Source: Anaerostipes hominis (ex Lee et al. 2021) (lineage in GTDB: Bacteria > Bacillota > Clostridia > Lachnospirales > Lachnospiraceae). Taken from it: a DNA stretch of 64,000 bases. The DNA lies in NCBI RefSeq assembly GCF_002270485.1, contig NZ_NQOG01000011.1, positions 39,008 through 103,007 of the forward strand. The letters run 5' to 3'. The notes beneath the pieces are model-generated. The model made no database searches and had not been told where the DNA came from. It saw only the letters and a program-made list of their open reading frames with translations. The position numbers were made by a program, and so were the translations under genes. Shown in pieces: positions 27,764 to 35,541 of the stretch (positions within the stretch are counted from its first letter, which is position 1; each line of letters opens with the position of its first letter).

Positions 27764-28663
27764 ATGTTTAACAAAGAAAAAGTAAAATTAGGAATTGCCC
27801 CGATCGCATGGACAAACGATGACCTTCCGGATTTGGGAAAAGAAAATACGTTTGAGCAGTGTGTCAGTGAGATGGCTTTGGCGGGATTTACCGGCTCAGA
27901 GGTGGGAAACAAATATCCGAAAGACCCTGAAGTGCTGAAAAAAGCTTTAGAGCTGCGTGGAATTGAAATCTGCAACCAGTGGTTTTCGTCTTTCCTGATT
28001 ACGAAACCGTTTGAAGAAGTGGAGAAAGATTTCCGCGCACAGCTTTCCTTCTTAAAAGCTATGGGAGCAAAGGTCATCGGAGCATCCGAACAGAGCCACA
28101 GTGTACAGGGAATGACTGACACGCCGATCTTCGGACATAAATATGTGATGAATGATGAAGAATGGGAGATATTCTGCACGGGTATGAATAAACTCGGGGA
28201 GATCGCAAAAGAAGAATACGGCATCAGCCTTACCTTCCACCATCATATGGGAACCGTGGTGCAGGACCCGGATGAGGTTGAGCGGATGATGGCAAATACA
28301 GATCCTGAATATGTCAGCCTGTTATTTGACACCGGACATTTTACATACTGCGGCGCCGATCCTCTGGAGATGGTGAAAACATATGTGGACCGCATCAAGC
28401 ACGTGCACTTAAAAGATATCCGTCCGGAAATCGTAGAAAAAGTAAAGGCAGAGAACCTGAGCTTCTTAGACGGTGTGCGCATGGGAGCATTTACTGTGCC
28501 GGGAGACGGATGCATCGACTTTGATCCGATCTTCAAGGTGCTGGAAGACGCAGGATATGAGGGATACATGCTTGTGGAAGCGGAACAGGACCCGGCAAAG
28601 GCGAATCCGCTGGAATATGCGCTAAAAGCAAGGAAATTTATTGCAGAGAAAACCGGATTATAA
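27764..28663 (+). CDS. iolE: myo-Inosose-2 dehydratase
   Basis: 299 residues of the xylose-isomerase-like TIM-barrel fold. GIAPIAWTNDDLPDLG and TFEQCVSEMALAGFTGSEVG are close to classical IolE. Metal ligands appear in SLTFHHHMGT, LLFDTGHF, and HVHLKDIR. It dehydrates scyllo-inosose (made by IolG) to a trihydroxycyclohexanedione. A terminator precedes it and another follows, so it is transcribed alone, probably under the adjacent YesN regulator. Confidence 0.92.
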   Translation: MFNKEKVKLGIAPIAWTNDDLPDLGKENTFEQCVSEMALAGFTGSEVGNKYPKDPEVLKKALELRGIEICNQWFSSFLITKPFEEVEKDFRAQLSFLKAMGAKVIGASEQSHSVQGMTDTPIFGHKYVMNDEEWEIFCTGMNKLGEIAKEEYGISLTFHHHMGTVVQDPDEVERMMANTDPEYVSLLFDTGHFTYCGADPLEMVKTYVDRIKHVHLKDIRPEIVEKVKAENLSFLDGVRMGAFTVPGDGCIDFDPIFKVLEDAGYEGYMLVEAEQDPAKANPLEYALKARKFIAEKTGL

Positions 28664-28680
28664 AAATAAAATAATTTATA

Positions 28681-28716
28681 AAATACTGCTGGATGGCATC
28701 CGGCAGTATTTTTTTG
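28681..28716 (+). terminator. Terminator after iolE
   Basis: AAATACTGCTGGAT (28681-28694) pairs with ATCCGGCAGTATTT (28698-28711) around loop GGC, followed by TTTTT. Confidence 0.9.
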
Positions 28717-28788
28717 CCCACAATGTCCGGGAGAGCTGTGGTATGGTTTCTAATATAGAACATATTGTTGAAGGAGGGGTTATATATT

Positions 28789-29709
28789 ATGAAACTTTGG
28801 GAAAATACAGTACTTACTGAAAAGGGTATAGCGCTGCAGAATAAAATGTTTGACGGGCAAACGTTAAAAATTACAGGGGCAAAGGCCGGAGCAGGAGAGG
28901 TGCCTCCTGTGAATCTGAGGCAGCAGACACAGATCACCGACGAACGGCAGGAAATTACACTGCAGCCGGTGCGGACAGAGGACGGTAAGGCCGTGATTTC
29001 TGTACTGCTGGAAAATACGGAGGTGAAGGAAAGCTATGAACTGCATCAAATAGGATTCTATGCAGAAGACCCTGATGAAGGGGAAATCTTATACTGCATT
29101 GCGCAGACTACTGAGGGAAAGAAAATTCCATCAGCGGCAGAAAGTCCGGGATTTTCTATCACATGGAATTTTTGTTTTCAGAATTCAGATACGGCACCTT
29201 TTGAGGTCGTTTTGGACTCGGCGGGACTGGTCGGAGTTGAGCAGTATGAGCTTCATTCAAAAGCAATCGAACAGATTGGAAAGACAGTTGAGGATCTTGG
29301 AAGTCTGACATCAAAAGATATAGCAGGATTGACAGCGGCAATCAATGAGACAAAGAATGAAATCAGCCGATTACGTGAGGAGCTAAATACAAAAGCGGCT
29401 CAGTCAGGTCTGAATAATACAAATATAAAAATGAAAGATCTTGTGAGAAGTCAGATCTTACAAAGATCCGATATCAGTATACCGGCGGGAGGAACACCTG
29501 AGTATCAATTCGCATACGATCTGCCGTCGGGATATAAGGTCTTAGGTCTTGGAGGCTTTGCATGCACTACCAGTAATCTGTCCGTATTCAATGCATACGT
29601 GGACGAAGCAAACAGGCGGGTGAGATGCTACATTAGAAATTATACTGTTTCTACTAATTACAATAATCAGACAGTTAAATTCTATATCTATTATATAAGA
29701 AATATATAG
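28789..29709 (+). CDS. Phage tail-collar-fibre-like protein, orphan
   Basis: 306 residues. The N-terminus (KLWENTVLTEKGIALQNKM, then LKITGAKAGAGEVPP) matches the tail-collar fibre domain (DUF3751-type) that attaches side fibres to phage or phage-tail-like particles. A middle helical part (about 175-210, INETKNEISRLREELNTKAAQ) looks like a coiled coil, and the C-terminal 100 residues form a beta-rich domain. No other phage gene lies nearby; the gene is bounded by terminators on both sides and has its own GGAGGGG ribosome site. It may be a prophage remnant or a reused binding protein. ATG 28789 gives the normal fibre start. Confidence 0.75.
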   Translation: MKLWENTVLTEKGIALQNKMFDGQTLKITGAKAGAGEVPPVNLRQQTQITDERQEITLQPVRTEDGKAVISVLLENTEVKESYELHQIGFYAEDPDEGEILYCIAQTTEGKKIPSAAESPGFSITWNFCFQNSDTAPFEVVLDSAGLVGVEQYELHSKAIEQIGKTVEDLGSLTSKDIAGLTAAINETKNEISRLREELNTKAAQSGLNNTNIKMKDLVRSQILQRSDISIPAGGTPEYQFAYDLPSGYKVLGLGGFACTTSNLSVFNAYVDEANRRVRCYIRNYTVSTNYNNQTVKFYIYYIRNI

Positions 29710-29716
29710 GATTATA

Positions 29717-29789
29717 GAAATAAAAGACCCCGCATGCCTGCGAGGTCTTTCAATGAAAAGAGAGGATTAAAATATATATGAAAAACTAT
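29717..29789 (-). ncRNA. Candidate small RNA A (CCUCUC type)
   Basis: Minus strand: -35 TTGTAT (29818-29823) and -10 TATACT (29796-29801), 16 bp apart, predict a start near 29789. The RNA would begin AUAGUUUUUCAUAUAUAU, include UUAAUCCUCUCUUUU with an unpaired CCUCUC complementary to ribosome sites, and end in an 11-bp hairpin (29723-29750) with U-run. Both the promoter region and the RNA 5' half recur at candidate B (35420-35526). The upstream box contains TGTTTAGAATTGTTTA, a 10-bp-period repeat. No coding frame of note is present. Confidence 0.55.
29723..29750. terminator. Bidirectional terminator (tail-fibre gene and small RNA A)
   Basis: AAAGACCCCGC / GCGAGGTCTTT with loop ATGCCT. On the minus strand it is followed by TTTATTT, on the plus strand by CAATG, so it serves the minus-strand RNA best. 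Confidence 0.75.
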
Positions 29790-29795
29790 GTCTTA

Positions 29796-29860
29796 AGTAT
29801 ATCAGCTTTATGTGCGAATACAATGTATAGAAACTAAACAATTCTAAACATCCTATAAAC
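29796..29860 (-). promoter_or_regulatory. Promoter and upstream box of small RNA A
   Basis: The block reading (minus strand) GTTTATAGGATGTTTAGAAT then TGTTTAGTTTCTATACATTGT is shared, with few changes, by small RNA B. It includes the -35 box and a direct repeat TGTTTAG-AAT-TGTTTAG with a period of 10 bp, the spacing expected for a dimeric regulator on one face of DNA. Confidence 0.5.
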
Positions 29861-29885
29861 AAATATTAAGGAAAACTTGTGATTC

Positions 29886-30365
29886 TTATGAAAGGAACGG
29901 GTGATTACTGATATATTCTTCCATGATGTAAGCAGCACAGCCGACAATCTGTTCACATGGGCGCTTCCTGTAATAGTCTTTTGTGCGCTCTTCCGGGACG
30001 TAAGATTCCTTTTTCTGATCAAGCCCCAGCAGCTCGCGGCATACGATGGAACCGTTTAATTCTTCAAATGAGCGGGCGAGTTCCTGAATCCGCTTGTAGT
30101 GCTCTGTCTTTGAGGAACGGTCTATCGGTGAGTCGTATCCATACAAAACTCCCGCAGTGAGAAACATACCGCTTACAGAGCCGCACACTTCCCGGAGTCT
30201 TCCCATGCCTCCGCCAAAAGAAGAACTGAGCTTGAGGGCAGTGCTCCGGTCTATGCCGTACAGGTCTTTGAAAGCCAGAAAAACTGACTGAGAGCAGTTG
30301 TATCCTTCTTTAAATAAATTCATCGCTTTTTGGGCATATTGACTGGAAGTGAGATCAATGTTCAT
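29886..30365 (-). CDS. C_GCAxxG_C_C family protein
   Basis: 159 residues. Conserved cysteines appear in GYNCSQSVFLAF, LREVCGSVSGMFLTAG, SIVCRELLG, and PCEQIVGCAAYIMEEYI, the pattern that names the family. Members are thought to bind a metal or take part in redox reactions, but no reaction is established. The ATG at 30365 follows AAGGAG; upstream in-frame codons lack a site. Confidence 0.85.
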   Translation of the reverse strand: MNIDLTSSQYAQKAMNLFKEGYNCSQSVFLAFKDLYGIDRSTALKLSSSFGGGMGRLREVCGSVSGMFLTAGVLYGYDSPIDRSSKTEHYKRIQELARSFEELNGSIVCRELLGLDQKKESYVPEERTKDYYRKRPCEQIVGCAAYIMEEYISNHPFLS

Positions 30366-30464
30366 AAGGGCTCCTTTTCTTTTGTGCCGGTTCATTCAGT
30401 TTTCATTTTACAAAATAAAAAAACACCATCCCCAGCCCCAAGTAAGCCAAAAATAGTGTTTTAA

Positions 30465-30537
30465 TACGCGATGAGGGGCTCGAACCCTCGACACCCTGAT
30501 TAAGAGTCAGGTGCTCTACCAACTGAGCTAATCACGC
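30465..30537 (-). tRNA. tRNA-Lys (anticodon CTT)
   Basis: 73 nt on the minus strand without encoded CCA. The D arm AGCTCAGTTGGTAGAGC, the anticodon stem-loop CCTGA-CTCTTAA-TCAGG with CTT at positions 34-36, and the T arm GAGGG-TTCGAGC-CCCTC are all visible. The acceptor stem closes with two G-U pairs. Confidence 0.95.
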
Positions 30538-30574
30538 TTATTTCATGATGCGCTACTTTTTCAACGCAAGAATT

Positions 30575-30603
30575 ATTATATATGATGTTTTCCATAATTG
30601 CAA
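30575..30603 (-). promoter_or_regulatory. Promoter of tRNA-Lys
   Basis: Minus strand TTGCAA (30598-30603) and TATAAT (30575-30580) with a 17-bp spacer, about 38 bp before the mature tRNA. Confidence 0.75.
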
Positions 30604-30785
30604 GTAAAAAATGAAAATTTTTTTGTATCTTTTTGTCGATGTCAATAATAAATGTATTTGTCATGCAAAAGTCATTGAAAAGACCGGGTGCAAAAGACGC
30701 CGGACCCTATACTTTTCTGTGTCTTTGTGCTAGAATAAAGCCAAAATTTGTTTGTGGCCTGAGGATAACAGAAGGAGTGTAAGAA

Positions 30786-31949
30786 TTGAAAAACAATAAA
30801 TTTGAATCCAATAAAAAATATTTTACCATATCGATCTATTCGATTGTTGTAATCCTTATCGGGTGTATTATATTCCGCCTGGTCAATAACTGGGCGTCTA
30901 CGGTCGGGATTCTTACAGATCTATGGAATACGATCTTCCCGTTTTTTATTGGCTTTCTGATCGCATATGTGATGAATCCTGTCGTTACCTTTTTTAACGA
31001 AAAAGTCTTTTCCTCATTATTCGGTGAAAAACGAAAAAGATTATGCCGTGCAGGTGCGATCCTCACTACTTATATTATATTAGTCGGAGCACTTACGATC
31101 TGTCTGATCTTCATCGTGCCTCAGCTCTATGACAGCATCAAAGAACTGTCCAGCCAGATCCCGGTGATCTCAGATCAGATCATGGGACTGCTGGATCACT
31201 ACAAGGAAAGCGGTTCCGGAGTATTCCCTGCCGAGCTGATGGACACACTGGAGACCAAGAGCCTGCCGAAGCTGGTACAGCTTTCCAATCAGATGCTCAC
31301 AGAAGCCATTCCGATGCTATATAATTTTTCGGTTTCATTTGTAAAATGGCTGTTTAACCTGTTCATTGCTTTCGTAGTGTCCATCTATATGACGGCCGAT
31401 AAGCAGTTATTGAAAAGTGCCTGCCGAAGGCTTATTTTTGCAGTTTTTCCTTATAACGCAGCGGTTCCGGTCATTCACGGACTGAAGGAGTGCCATAATA
31501 TCTTCTCCGGATATATCATCGGAAAGTCGCTGGATTCCCTCATTATCGGATTCCTCTGTTTTTTGCTTATGAGCCTTCTAAACCTGCCGTATACTGTGCT
31601 GATCAGCGTTATCGTCGGGGTAACCAATATGATTCCTTATTTCGGACCTTTTATCGGAGCAGTGCCGGGTGCGTTTATCCTTTTTATTGTAAGCCCATAT
31701 AAAACACTGATTTTCCTTGGAATGATCCTGGTGCTGCAGCAGTTCGACGGGCTGGTGCTGGGACCGAAGATCCTCGGCAATTCTACGGGAGTCAGGCCGA
31801 TCCTGATCCTGTTCTCTATTACAGTAGGAGGAGCTTATTTCGGACCTTTGGGTATGTTTTTAGGTGTACCGTTTTTTGCAGTGGTCCAGTATCTGGTCAA
31901 CAACTGGGTCAATTACAGATTGTATAAAAAGAATCTGGATATCGAGTAG
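30786..31949 (+). CDS. AI-2E family transporter
   Basis: 387 residues with about eight membrane helices arranged as two, then a long amphipathic extracytoplasmic part (about 110-180), then the rest. Family motifs near the C-terminus are visible: NMIPYFGPFIGAVPGA and LGPKILGNSTGVRPILILFSI. Members export autoinducer-2 in E. coli or act as Na+/H+ antiporters; neither can be assigned here. It starts at TTG 30786 after GAAGGAG. The nitrilase gene follows at 11 nt. Confidence 0.88.
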   Translation: MKNNKFESNKKYFTISIYSIVVILIGCIIFRLVNNWASTVGILTDLWNTIFPFFIGFLIAYVMNPVVTFFNEKVFSSLFGEKRKRLCRAGAILTTYIILVGALTICLIFIVPQLYDSIKELSSQIPVISDQIMGLLDHYKESGSGVFPAELMDTLETKSLPKLVQLSNQMLTEAIPMLYNFSVSFVKWLFNLFIAFVVSIYMTADKQLLKSACRRLIFAVFPYNAAVPVIHGLKECHNIFSGYIIGKSLDSLIIGFLCFLLMSLLNLPYTVLISVIVGVTNMIPYFGPFIGAVPGAFILFIVSPYKTLIFLGMILVLQQFDGLVLGPKILGNSTGVRPILILFSITVGGAYFGPLGMFLGVPFFAVVQYLVNNWVNYRLYKKNLDIE

Positions 31950-31960
31950 GAGGCATATAT

Positions 31961-32779
31961 ATGAAATCCATTGCTGCCATGGCTCAGTGCAGAGCTTCAC
32001 AAGAACCGGAAAAAAATCTCTGTAAGGCAGAACACTTCTGCCGGGAAGCCAGGGAAAAGAGAGCCTGTTTTATCATATTCCCGGAGTATTTTATGACCTA
32101 CTATCCTATGGAGAGAAGTGCCTACTATGAAAAAGCCCAGCCTCTCGACGGGCCCTTTGTACAGGGAATGAAAAGACTGGCCGCAGCACATGGGCAGTGG
32201 ATTTTATTTGGAATGAACGAAAAGCCCGGCAGGAATTCAGAAGGGAAATGTTTTAATACGGCGGTCCTTTTAGATGACAGGGGAACTCTCCGCTCTGTTT
32301 ACAGAAAGACTCATCTTTTTGATGCATTTTCATGGAAAGAATCGGACAGTACGCTGCCCGGAGAAGCTCTGCATGAGCCGGAGGATACACCGCTTGGAAA
32401 GGCAGGCCTGGGAACCTGCTATGATCTCAGATTTCCGGAACCGGCCAGGGTACAGGCACTGAAGGGTGCCGAGGTTCTGATCTATCCTTCAGCCTGGGCA
32501 GACGGGCCGGATAAATTTATGCAGTGGGAGACGCTGCTTCGAGCCAGGGCCATTGAGAATACGGTGTTTACTATTGGCTGCTGCCATTACAGTGAAGAAC
32601 ACTATATGGGCAGAAGCCTCGCCTTCGATCCCTCCGGCAGAAAGCTTGCAGAAGGAGGAGCAGGAGAGGAACTGGTTGTCCTGTCGGTAGACACTGACCG
32701 GAGAGATGCCATTATACATCAGGTTCCGGTATTGAAAAAACGCCGGACAGATCTTTATGACATAAGGACAGGAAAATGA
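31961..32779 (+). CDS. Carbon-nitrogen hydrolase (nitrilase superfamily)
   Basis: 272 residues with the Glu-Lys-Cys triad: Glu in IIFPEYFMTYY, Lys in VYRKTHLFDAF, and Cys in GLGTCYDLRFPEPAR. The pattern is nearest to omega-amidase/Nit-type enzymes, which hydrolyse amides such as alpha-ketoglutaramate or deaminated glutathione as a repair step. It overlaps the LytTR gene by 4 nt (ATGA). Confidence 0.88.
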   Translation: MKSIAAMAQCRASQEPEKNLCKAEHFCREAREKRACFIIFPEYFMTYYPMERSAYYEKAQPLDGPFVQGMKRLAAAHGQWILFGMNEKPGRNSEGKCFNTAVLLDDRGTLRSVYRKTHLFDAFSWKESDSTLPGEALHEPEDTPLGKAGLGTCYDLRFPEPARVQALKGAEVLIYPSAWADGPDKFMQWETLLRARAIENTVFTIGCCHYSEEHYMGRSLAFDPSGRKLAEGGAGEELVVLSVDTDRRDAIIHQVPVLKKRRTDLYDIRTGK

Positions 32780-33678
32780 AATTCAATTTGGAAAAAATAC
32801 TAAATAATTCAGCGGCAAACGGAAATACTCTTCTGCATTTTGAATGCCGGAGTGATATCTGTGAACTTTTGCTGGAAACATTGGTCAGTCTCTTTAAAGA
32901 TGTTGGGGCTGTCCTCCAGAATGAAGGATACTATGACTATATGACCGTGAATTCCTATCTGAAATTATTTGCGGAATTATCCGGTTCTGATGTCACAATG
33001 GATTCTGCAGTCCACATCATGCAGCTTGATAAATTTCTGCACTGTAAGATAAAATTTCTGACACCTTCCCAAAAGTACCGTGTTTCAGCGGCGAGGGAAA
33101 TCATCATGGACCGGGAAATCTTATTCCTGCAGGAACCCGTCCCTGGGACAGACAGAGCTTCTGTGCAGCCAATGATACAGTGGATCGAGTCGAGCGGTGA
33201 TCAGGGGAAAAAGGTCATTACCACCTCTCAGTCTTTAAAACATGTGTATATGCTTCCGGGGAGACATTTCTTTATGGATGAGGAGTATGCGGAAGAACTG
33301 CCTGAAAATATTTTTTCTAAACAAGAACAAAGCGGGCCTGAGATGGCGGAAAAGATTCCGGCCAAAATGGGTGATAAAATTCTGCTTTTTGATCCGGACG
33401 AGATCGATTATATTGAAAGCATGCAGGGAAAAAATTATCTGCATGTCAGAAAGGCCAGATTCCAGTGTTCTATGACTATGGATGAACTCTGCAGCAAATT
33501 GAAAAAATTCGGTTTTTTCAGGAGCCACCGTTCTTACATCGTCAACATGCAAAAAGTTTCGGAAGTCATGAAATGGACCAAGAATTCTTATTCCCTCAGG
33601 ATGAAAGGAGGGGAAGAGGAAAATATCCCTCTCAGCAAAGGAAGAGTTGAAGAATTGAAGGAGTATTATGGATTTTAG
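32776..33678 (+). CDS. LytTR regulator with degenerate ABC-ATPase-like N-terminal domain
   Basis: 300 residues. The C-terminal 100 (KILLFDPDEIDYIESMQGKNYLHVR, FFRSHRSYIVNMQKV) form a LytTR DNA-binding domain. The N-terminal part keeps the outline of an ABC ATPase second half: LTPSQKYRVSAAREIIMDRE in place of the LSGGQ signature helix and ILFLQEP in place of Walker B LLDEP, with Gln replacing the catalytic-site Asp; no Walker A loop is seen. It is unlikely to hydrolyse ATP. It stands just before an ABC transporter pair that it probably controls, perhaps by contact with the real ATPase. Confidence 0.8.
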   Translation: MKFNLEKILNNSAANGNTLLHFECRSDICELLLETLVSLFKDVGAVLQNEGYYDYMTVNSYLKLFAELSGSDVTMDSAVHIMQLDKFLHCKIKFLTPSQKYRVSAAREIIMDREILFLQEPVPGTDRASVQPMIQWIESSGDQGKKVITTSQSLKHVYMLPGRHFFMDEEYAEELPENIFSKQEQSGPEMAEKIPAKMGDKILLFDPDEIDYIESMQGKNYLHVRKARFQCSMTMDELCSKLKKFGFFRSHRSYIVNMQKVSEVMKWTKNSYSLRMKGGEEENIPLSKGRVEELKEYYGF

Positions 33679-33721
33679 GGGCTCTTTTCATGGCCCTATA
33701 TCTCCGTTCGTCCTTTTTTAC

Positions 33722-33750
33722 TTGTCAAAACCAGGAAAATCCAATAAAAT
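33722..33750 (+). promoter_or_regulatory. Promoter of the ABC exporter genes
   Basis: TTGTCA (33722-33727) and TAAAAT (33745-33750) with 17 bp between, 26 bp before the ABC ATPase start. LytTR target sites could lie around it, but I could not fix them. Confidence 0.55.
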
Positions 33751-33775
33751 GTAAGTATTACGAGGAGGTATTTAC

Positions 33776-34621
33776 ATGAATCAAGACTGCATAACAATGG
33801 AACATGTGGGCATTTCATTTCAGAAGAAAATGGCATTGGACGATGTGAATATCCGGGTATCGGAGGGAGAAATCTTTGGATTTTTAGGGCCCAGCGGAGC
33901 CGGAAAGACAACGACGATCAAATTATTGAGCGCGCAGCTTCGGCAGGACTGCGGTCAAATTTCTGTCATGGGAATGGAACCGTTTGAAGATGTCAGCAAG
34001 CTGTATCAGAACATTGGAATTTTATCCGACAACAGCGGCTTGTATGAAAAAATGTCGGTGGAGGAAAACCTTAAAATATTTTCTGAGATTTACAGGCTTC
34101 CGAAAACAAGGATTCCGGAGGTGCTTGAGCAGCTTCATTTAACAGAAGACGGAAAGAAAAAGGCTGAGAAACTTTCCAGGGGAATGAAACAGAGGCTTTT
34201 GTTTGCCAGGGCGATCTTACATAAACCTAAGCTTCTGTTTTTGGATGAACCCACGGCCAATCTTGATCCATCTACAAGTGAGGATGTTCACGATATTATC
34301 AAACAGCTGAACAGGGACGGAACTACCGTTTTTCTTACGACTCATGATATGGAGGAAGCAGATGAACTCTGCAGCAGAGTGGCATTCTTAAACGAAGGGG
34401 TCATCAAAGAGGTCGGGGTACCGGAAGAACTGAAGATCAAATATGCAAAAGACAGGGTGAAGATCCTTTACACAGACGGAACTGTAAAAGAAATTCCGAA
34501 GGACAAAACGGCCATAGCAGAGGAACTTTTAAGTGCAGACAAAGAGGTTGTGACGATCCATTCAGTGGAACCCGACTTGAAAACGATATTCTTGGACTTG
34601 ACGGGGAGGGAATTAGCATGA
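33776..34621 (+). CDS. ABC transporter ATP-binding protein
   Basis: 281 residues with a single ABC domain: Walker A GPSGAGKTT, signature LSRGMKQR, Walker B LLFLDEPTANLDP, and switch His in TTHDMEEADEL. The C-terminal 60 residues after the ATPase are typical of drug or peptide exporters of the CcmA/BcrA type. It overlaps the permease gene by 4 nt. It probably drives export of a lipid, peptide or drug, together with the single permease. Confidence 0.9.
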   Translation: MNQDCITMEHVGISFQKKMALDDVNIRVSEGEIFGFLGPSGAGKTTTIKLLSAQLRQDCGQISVMGMEPFEDVSKLYQNIGILSDNSGLYEKMSVEENLKIFSEIYRLPKTRIPEVLEQLHLTEDGKKKAEKLSRGMKQRLLFARAILHKPKLLFLDEPTANLDPSTSEDVHDIIKQLNRDGTTVFLTTHDMEEADELCSRVAFLNEGVIKEVGVPEELKIKYAKDRVKILYTDGTVKEIPKDKTAIAEELLSADKEVVTIHSVEPDLKTIFLDLTGRELA

Positions 34622-35349
34622 AATTAAGAGCGAGAATAATAAAAGCACTGATGAAAAAGGATTTCAGAATGCTTGCGGGTAATAAAAATACTTTTTTTAT
34701 TTTACTGCTTCCAATTTTATTCTGTGTCCTTTACACAAAGGTGCTGCCGATTGGAAAAGAGACAGGGATGTTATACCCTCTGCTTCTCTGTGAAGTGCTG
34801 AATCTGATCTGCGCGCCGATCTCACTGCTGAGCATGATGGTGGCGGAGGAAAAAGAGAAAAATACCCTGCGGACTTTGATCATGTCCGATGTCAGGGCTA
34901 TGGAGTTTCTGGCCAGCAAGATGTTTGTTGTACTCTTATTAATGGAAGTAATCTCTGTGACAAATTATCTGCTGGTGGGACTTGACATGAAGTTTTTTGC
35001 GGGCTATATGCTCATCTCCACTTTGGCTTCGATCGGTATCCTGTTTTTAGGCGCAACTGTGGGGATTTTGTCTGAAAATCAGATGTCAACAGGAACGATT
35101 TCCACACCGCTGATGCTTCTGCTGATGCTGCCGCCGATATTTGCCGGGATGAACAGGGTACTGGAAAAGATAGCATTTTGTCTTCCAACAAACGCCTTTA
35201 TGGAGATCATGAACGGAGAATACCGAAACAAAGCCGCCTTTCTCTCCGGAGCCAACATGAAACACTATGCGGTCTGCCTTGTATGGATTGTCATCGGCAT
35301 TGCAGTGTTTAATATTGTCTACAAGAAAAGAGGGGTAGACAGCCAATAG
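34618..35349 (+). CDS. ABC-2 type transporter permease
   Basis: 243 residues with about six membrane helices. It starts with an amphipathic cytoplasmic helix (ARIIKALMKKDFRMLAGNK), then helix one, as in ABC-2 permeases. A conserved cytosolic segment MVAEEKEKNTLRTLIMSDV, seen in this family, contacts the ATPase. It is paired with the preceding gene. Small RNA B begins right after its stop codon. Confidence 0.85.
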   Translation: MKLRARIIKALMKKDFRMLAGNKNTFFILLLPILFCVLYTKVLPIGKETGMLYPLLLCEVLNLICAPISLLSMMVAEEKEKNTLRTLIMSDVRAMEFLASKMFVVLLLMEVISVTNYLLVGLDMKFFAGYMLISTLASIGILFLGATVGILSENQMSTGTISTPLMLLLMLPPIFAGMNRVLEKIAFCLPTNAFMEIMNGEYRNKAAFLSGANMKHYAVCLVWIVIGIAVFNIVYKKRGVDSQ

Positions 35350-35413
35350 TTTATAATATGTTTAGAATTGTTTATTTTCTATATATTGTTTTTAAAGGGA
35401 AAGTTGCTATAAT
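35349..35413 (+). promoter_or_regulatory. Promoter and upstream box of small RNA B
   Basis: The upstream box (GTTTATAATATGTTTAGAAT then TGTTTATTTTCTATATATTGT) matches that of small RNA A in reverse orientation. -35 TTGTTT is at 35386-35391 and -10 TATAAT at 35408-35413, with a 16-bp spacer. The TGTTTA direct repeat of 10-bp period is conserved. Confidence 0.5.
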
Positions 35414-35419
35414 GAAAAT

Positions 35420-35526
35420 ATAGTTTTTCATATATACTTAATCCTCTCTTTTTTAAAATGCTCTGCCGGTAACAGAGCACATATTGTAAGCAGGTTGGTG
35501 CCGGAAGATATTCCGGCACCATTTTT
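35420..35526 (+). ncRNA. Candidate small RNA B (CCUCUC type)
   Basis: Starting near 35420 the RNA would read UAGUUUUUCAUAUAUACU, UUAAUCCUCUC, then a U-run. A first hairpin (TGCTCTG / CAGAGCA, 35459-35479) follows, and a strong terminator (GGTGCCGGAA-GATA-TTCCGGCACC, 35497-35520) with ATTTTTA ends it. The 5' half and promoter match small RNA A; the 3' hairpins are different. The unpaired CCUCUC could pair with GAGAGG-type ribosome sites. Confidence 0.55.
35497..35526 (+). terminator. Strong terminator at the end of small RNA B
   Basis: A perfect 10-bp GC-rich stem with a GATA loop followed by ATTTTT. It also shields the minus-strand yjbQ gene that ends 16 bp further. Confidence 0.9.
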
Positions 35527-35541
35527 ATGAGTTTTTTACCA

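Larger units (their letters stand above)
30396..30785. other. Gene-poor stretch holding the tRNA and its promoter
   Basis: Apart from the tRNA (30465-30537) and its promoter, this 390-bp stretch contains an A-rich tract, a weak hairpin AAACAC / GTGTTT around 30421-30462 that could end the tRNA transcript, and a possible hairpin ACCGGG/CCGGAC near 30682-30705. I see no other gene. Confidence 0.6.

Noticed and set aside
30421..30462. Strong terminator downstream of tRNA-Lys
   Set aside because: Pairing is limited to about six bases over a long loop; noted only as a weak hairpin.
29755..35454. The duplicated 105-bp block seen as ends of a transposon or MITE
   Set aside because: The copies are not terminal repeats of one element: the 5.5 kb between them contains unrelated housekeeping genes and a tRNA, no transposase, and both copies keep promoter-like spacing and each is followed by its own terminator.
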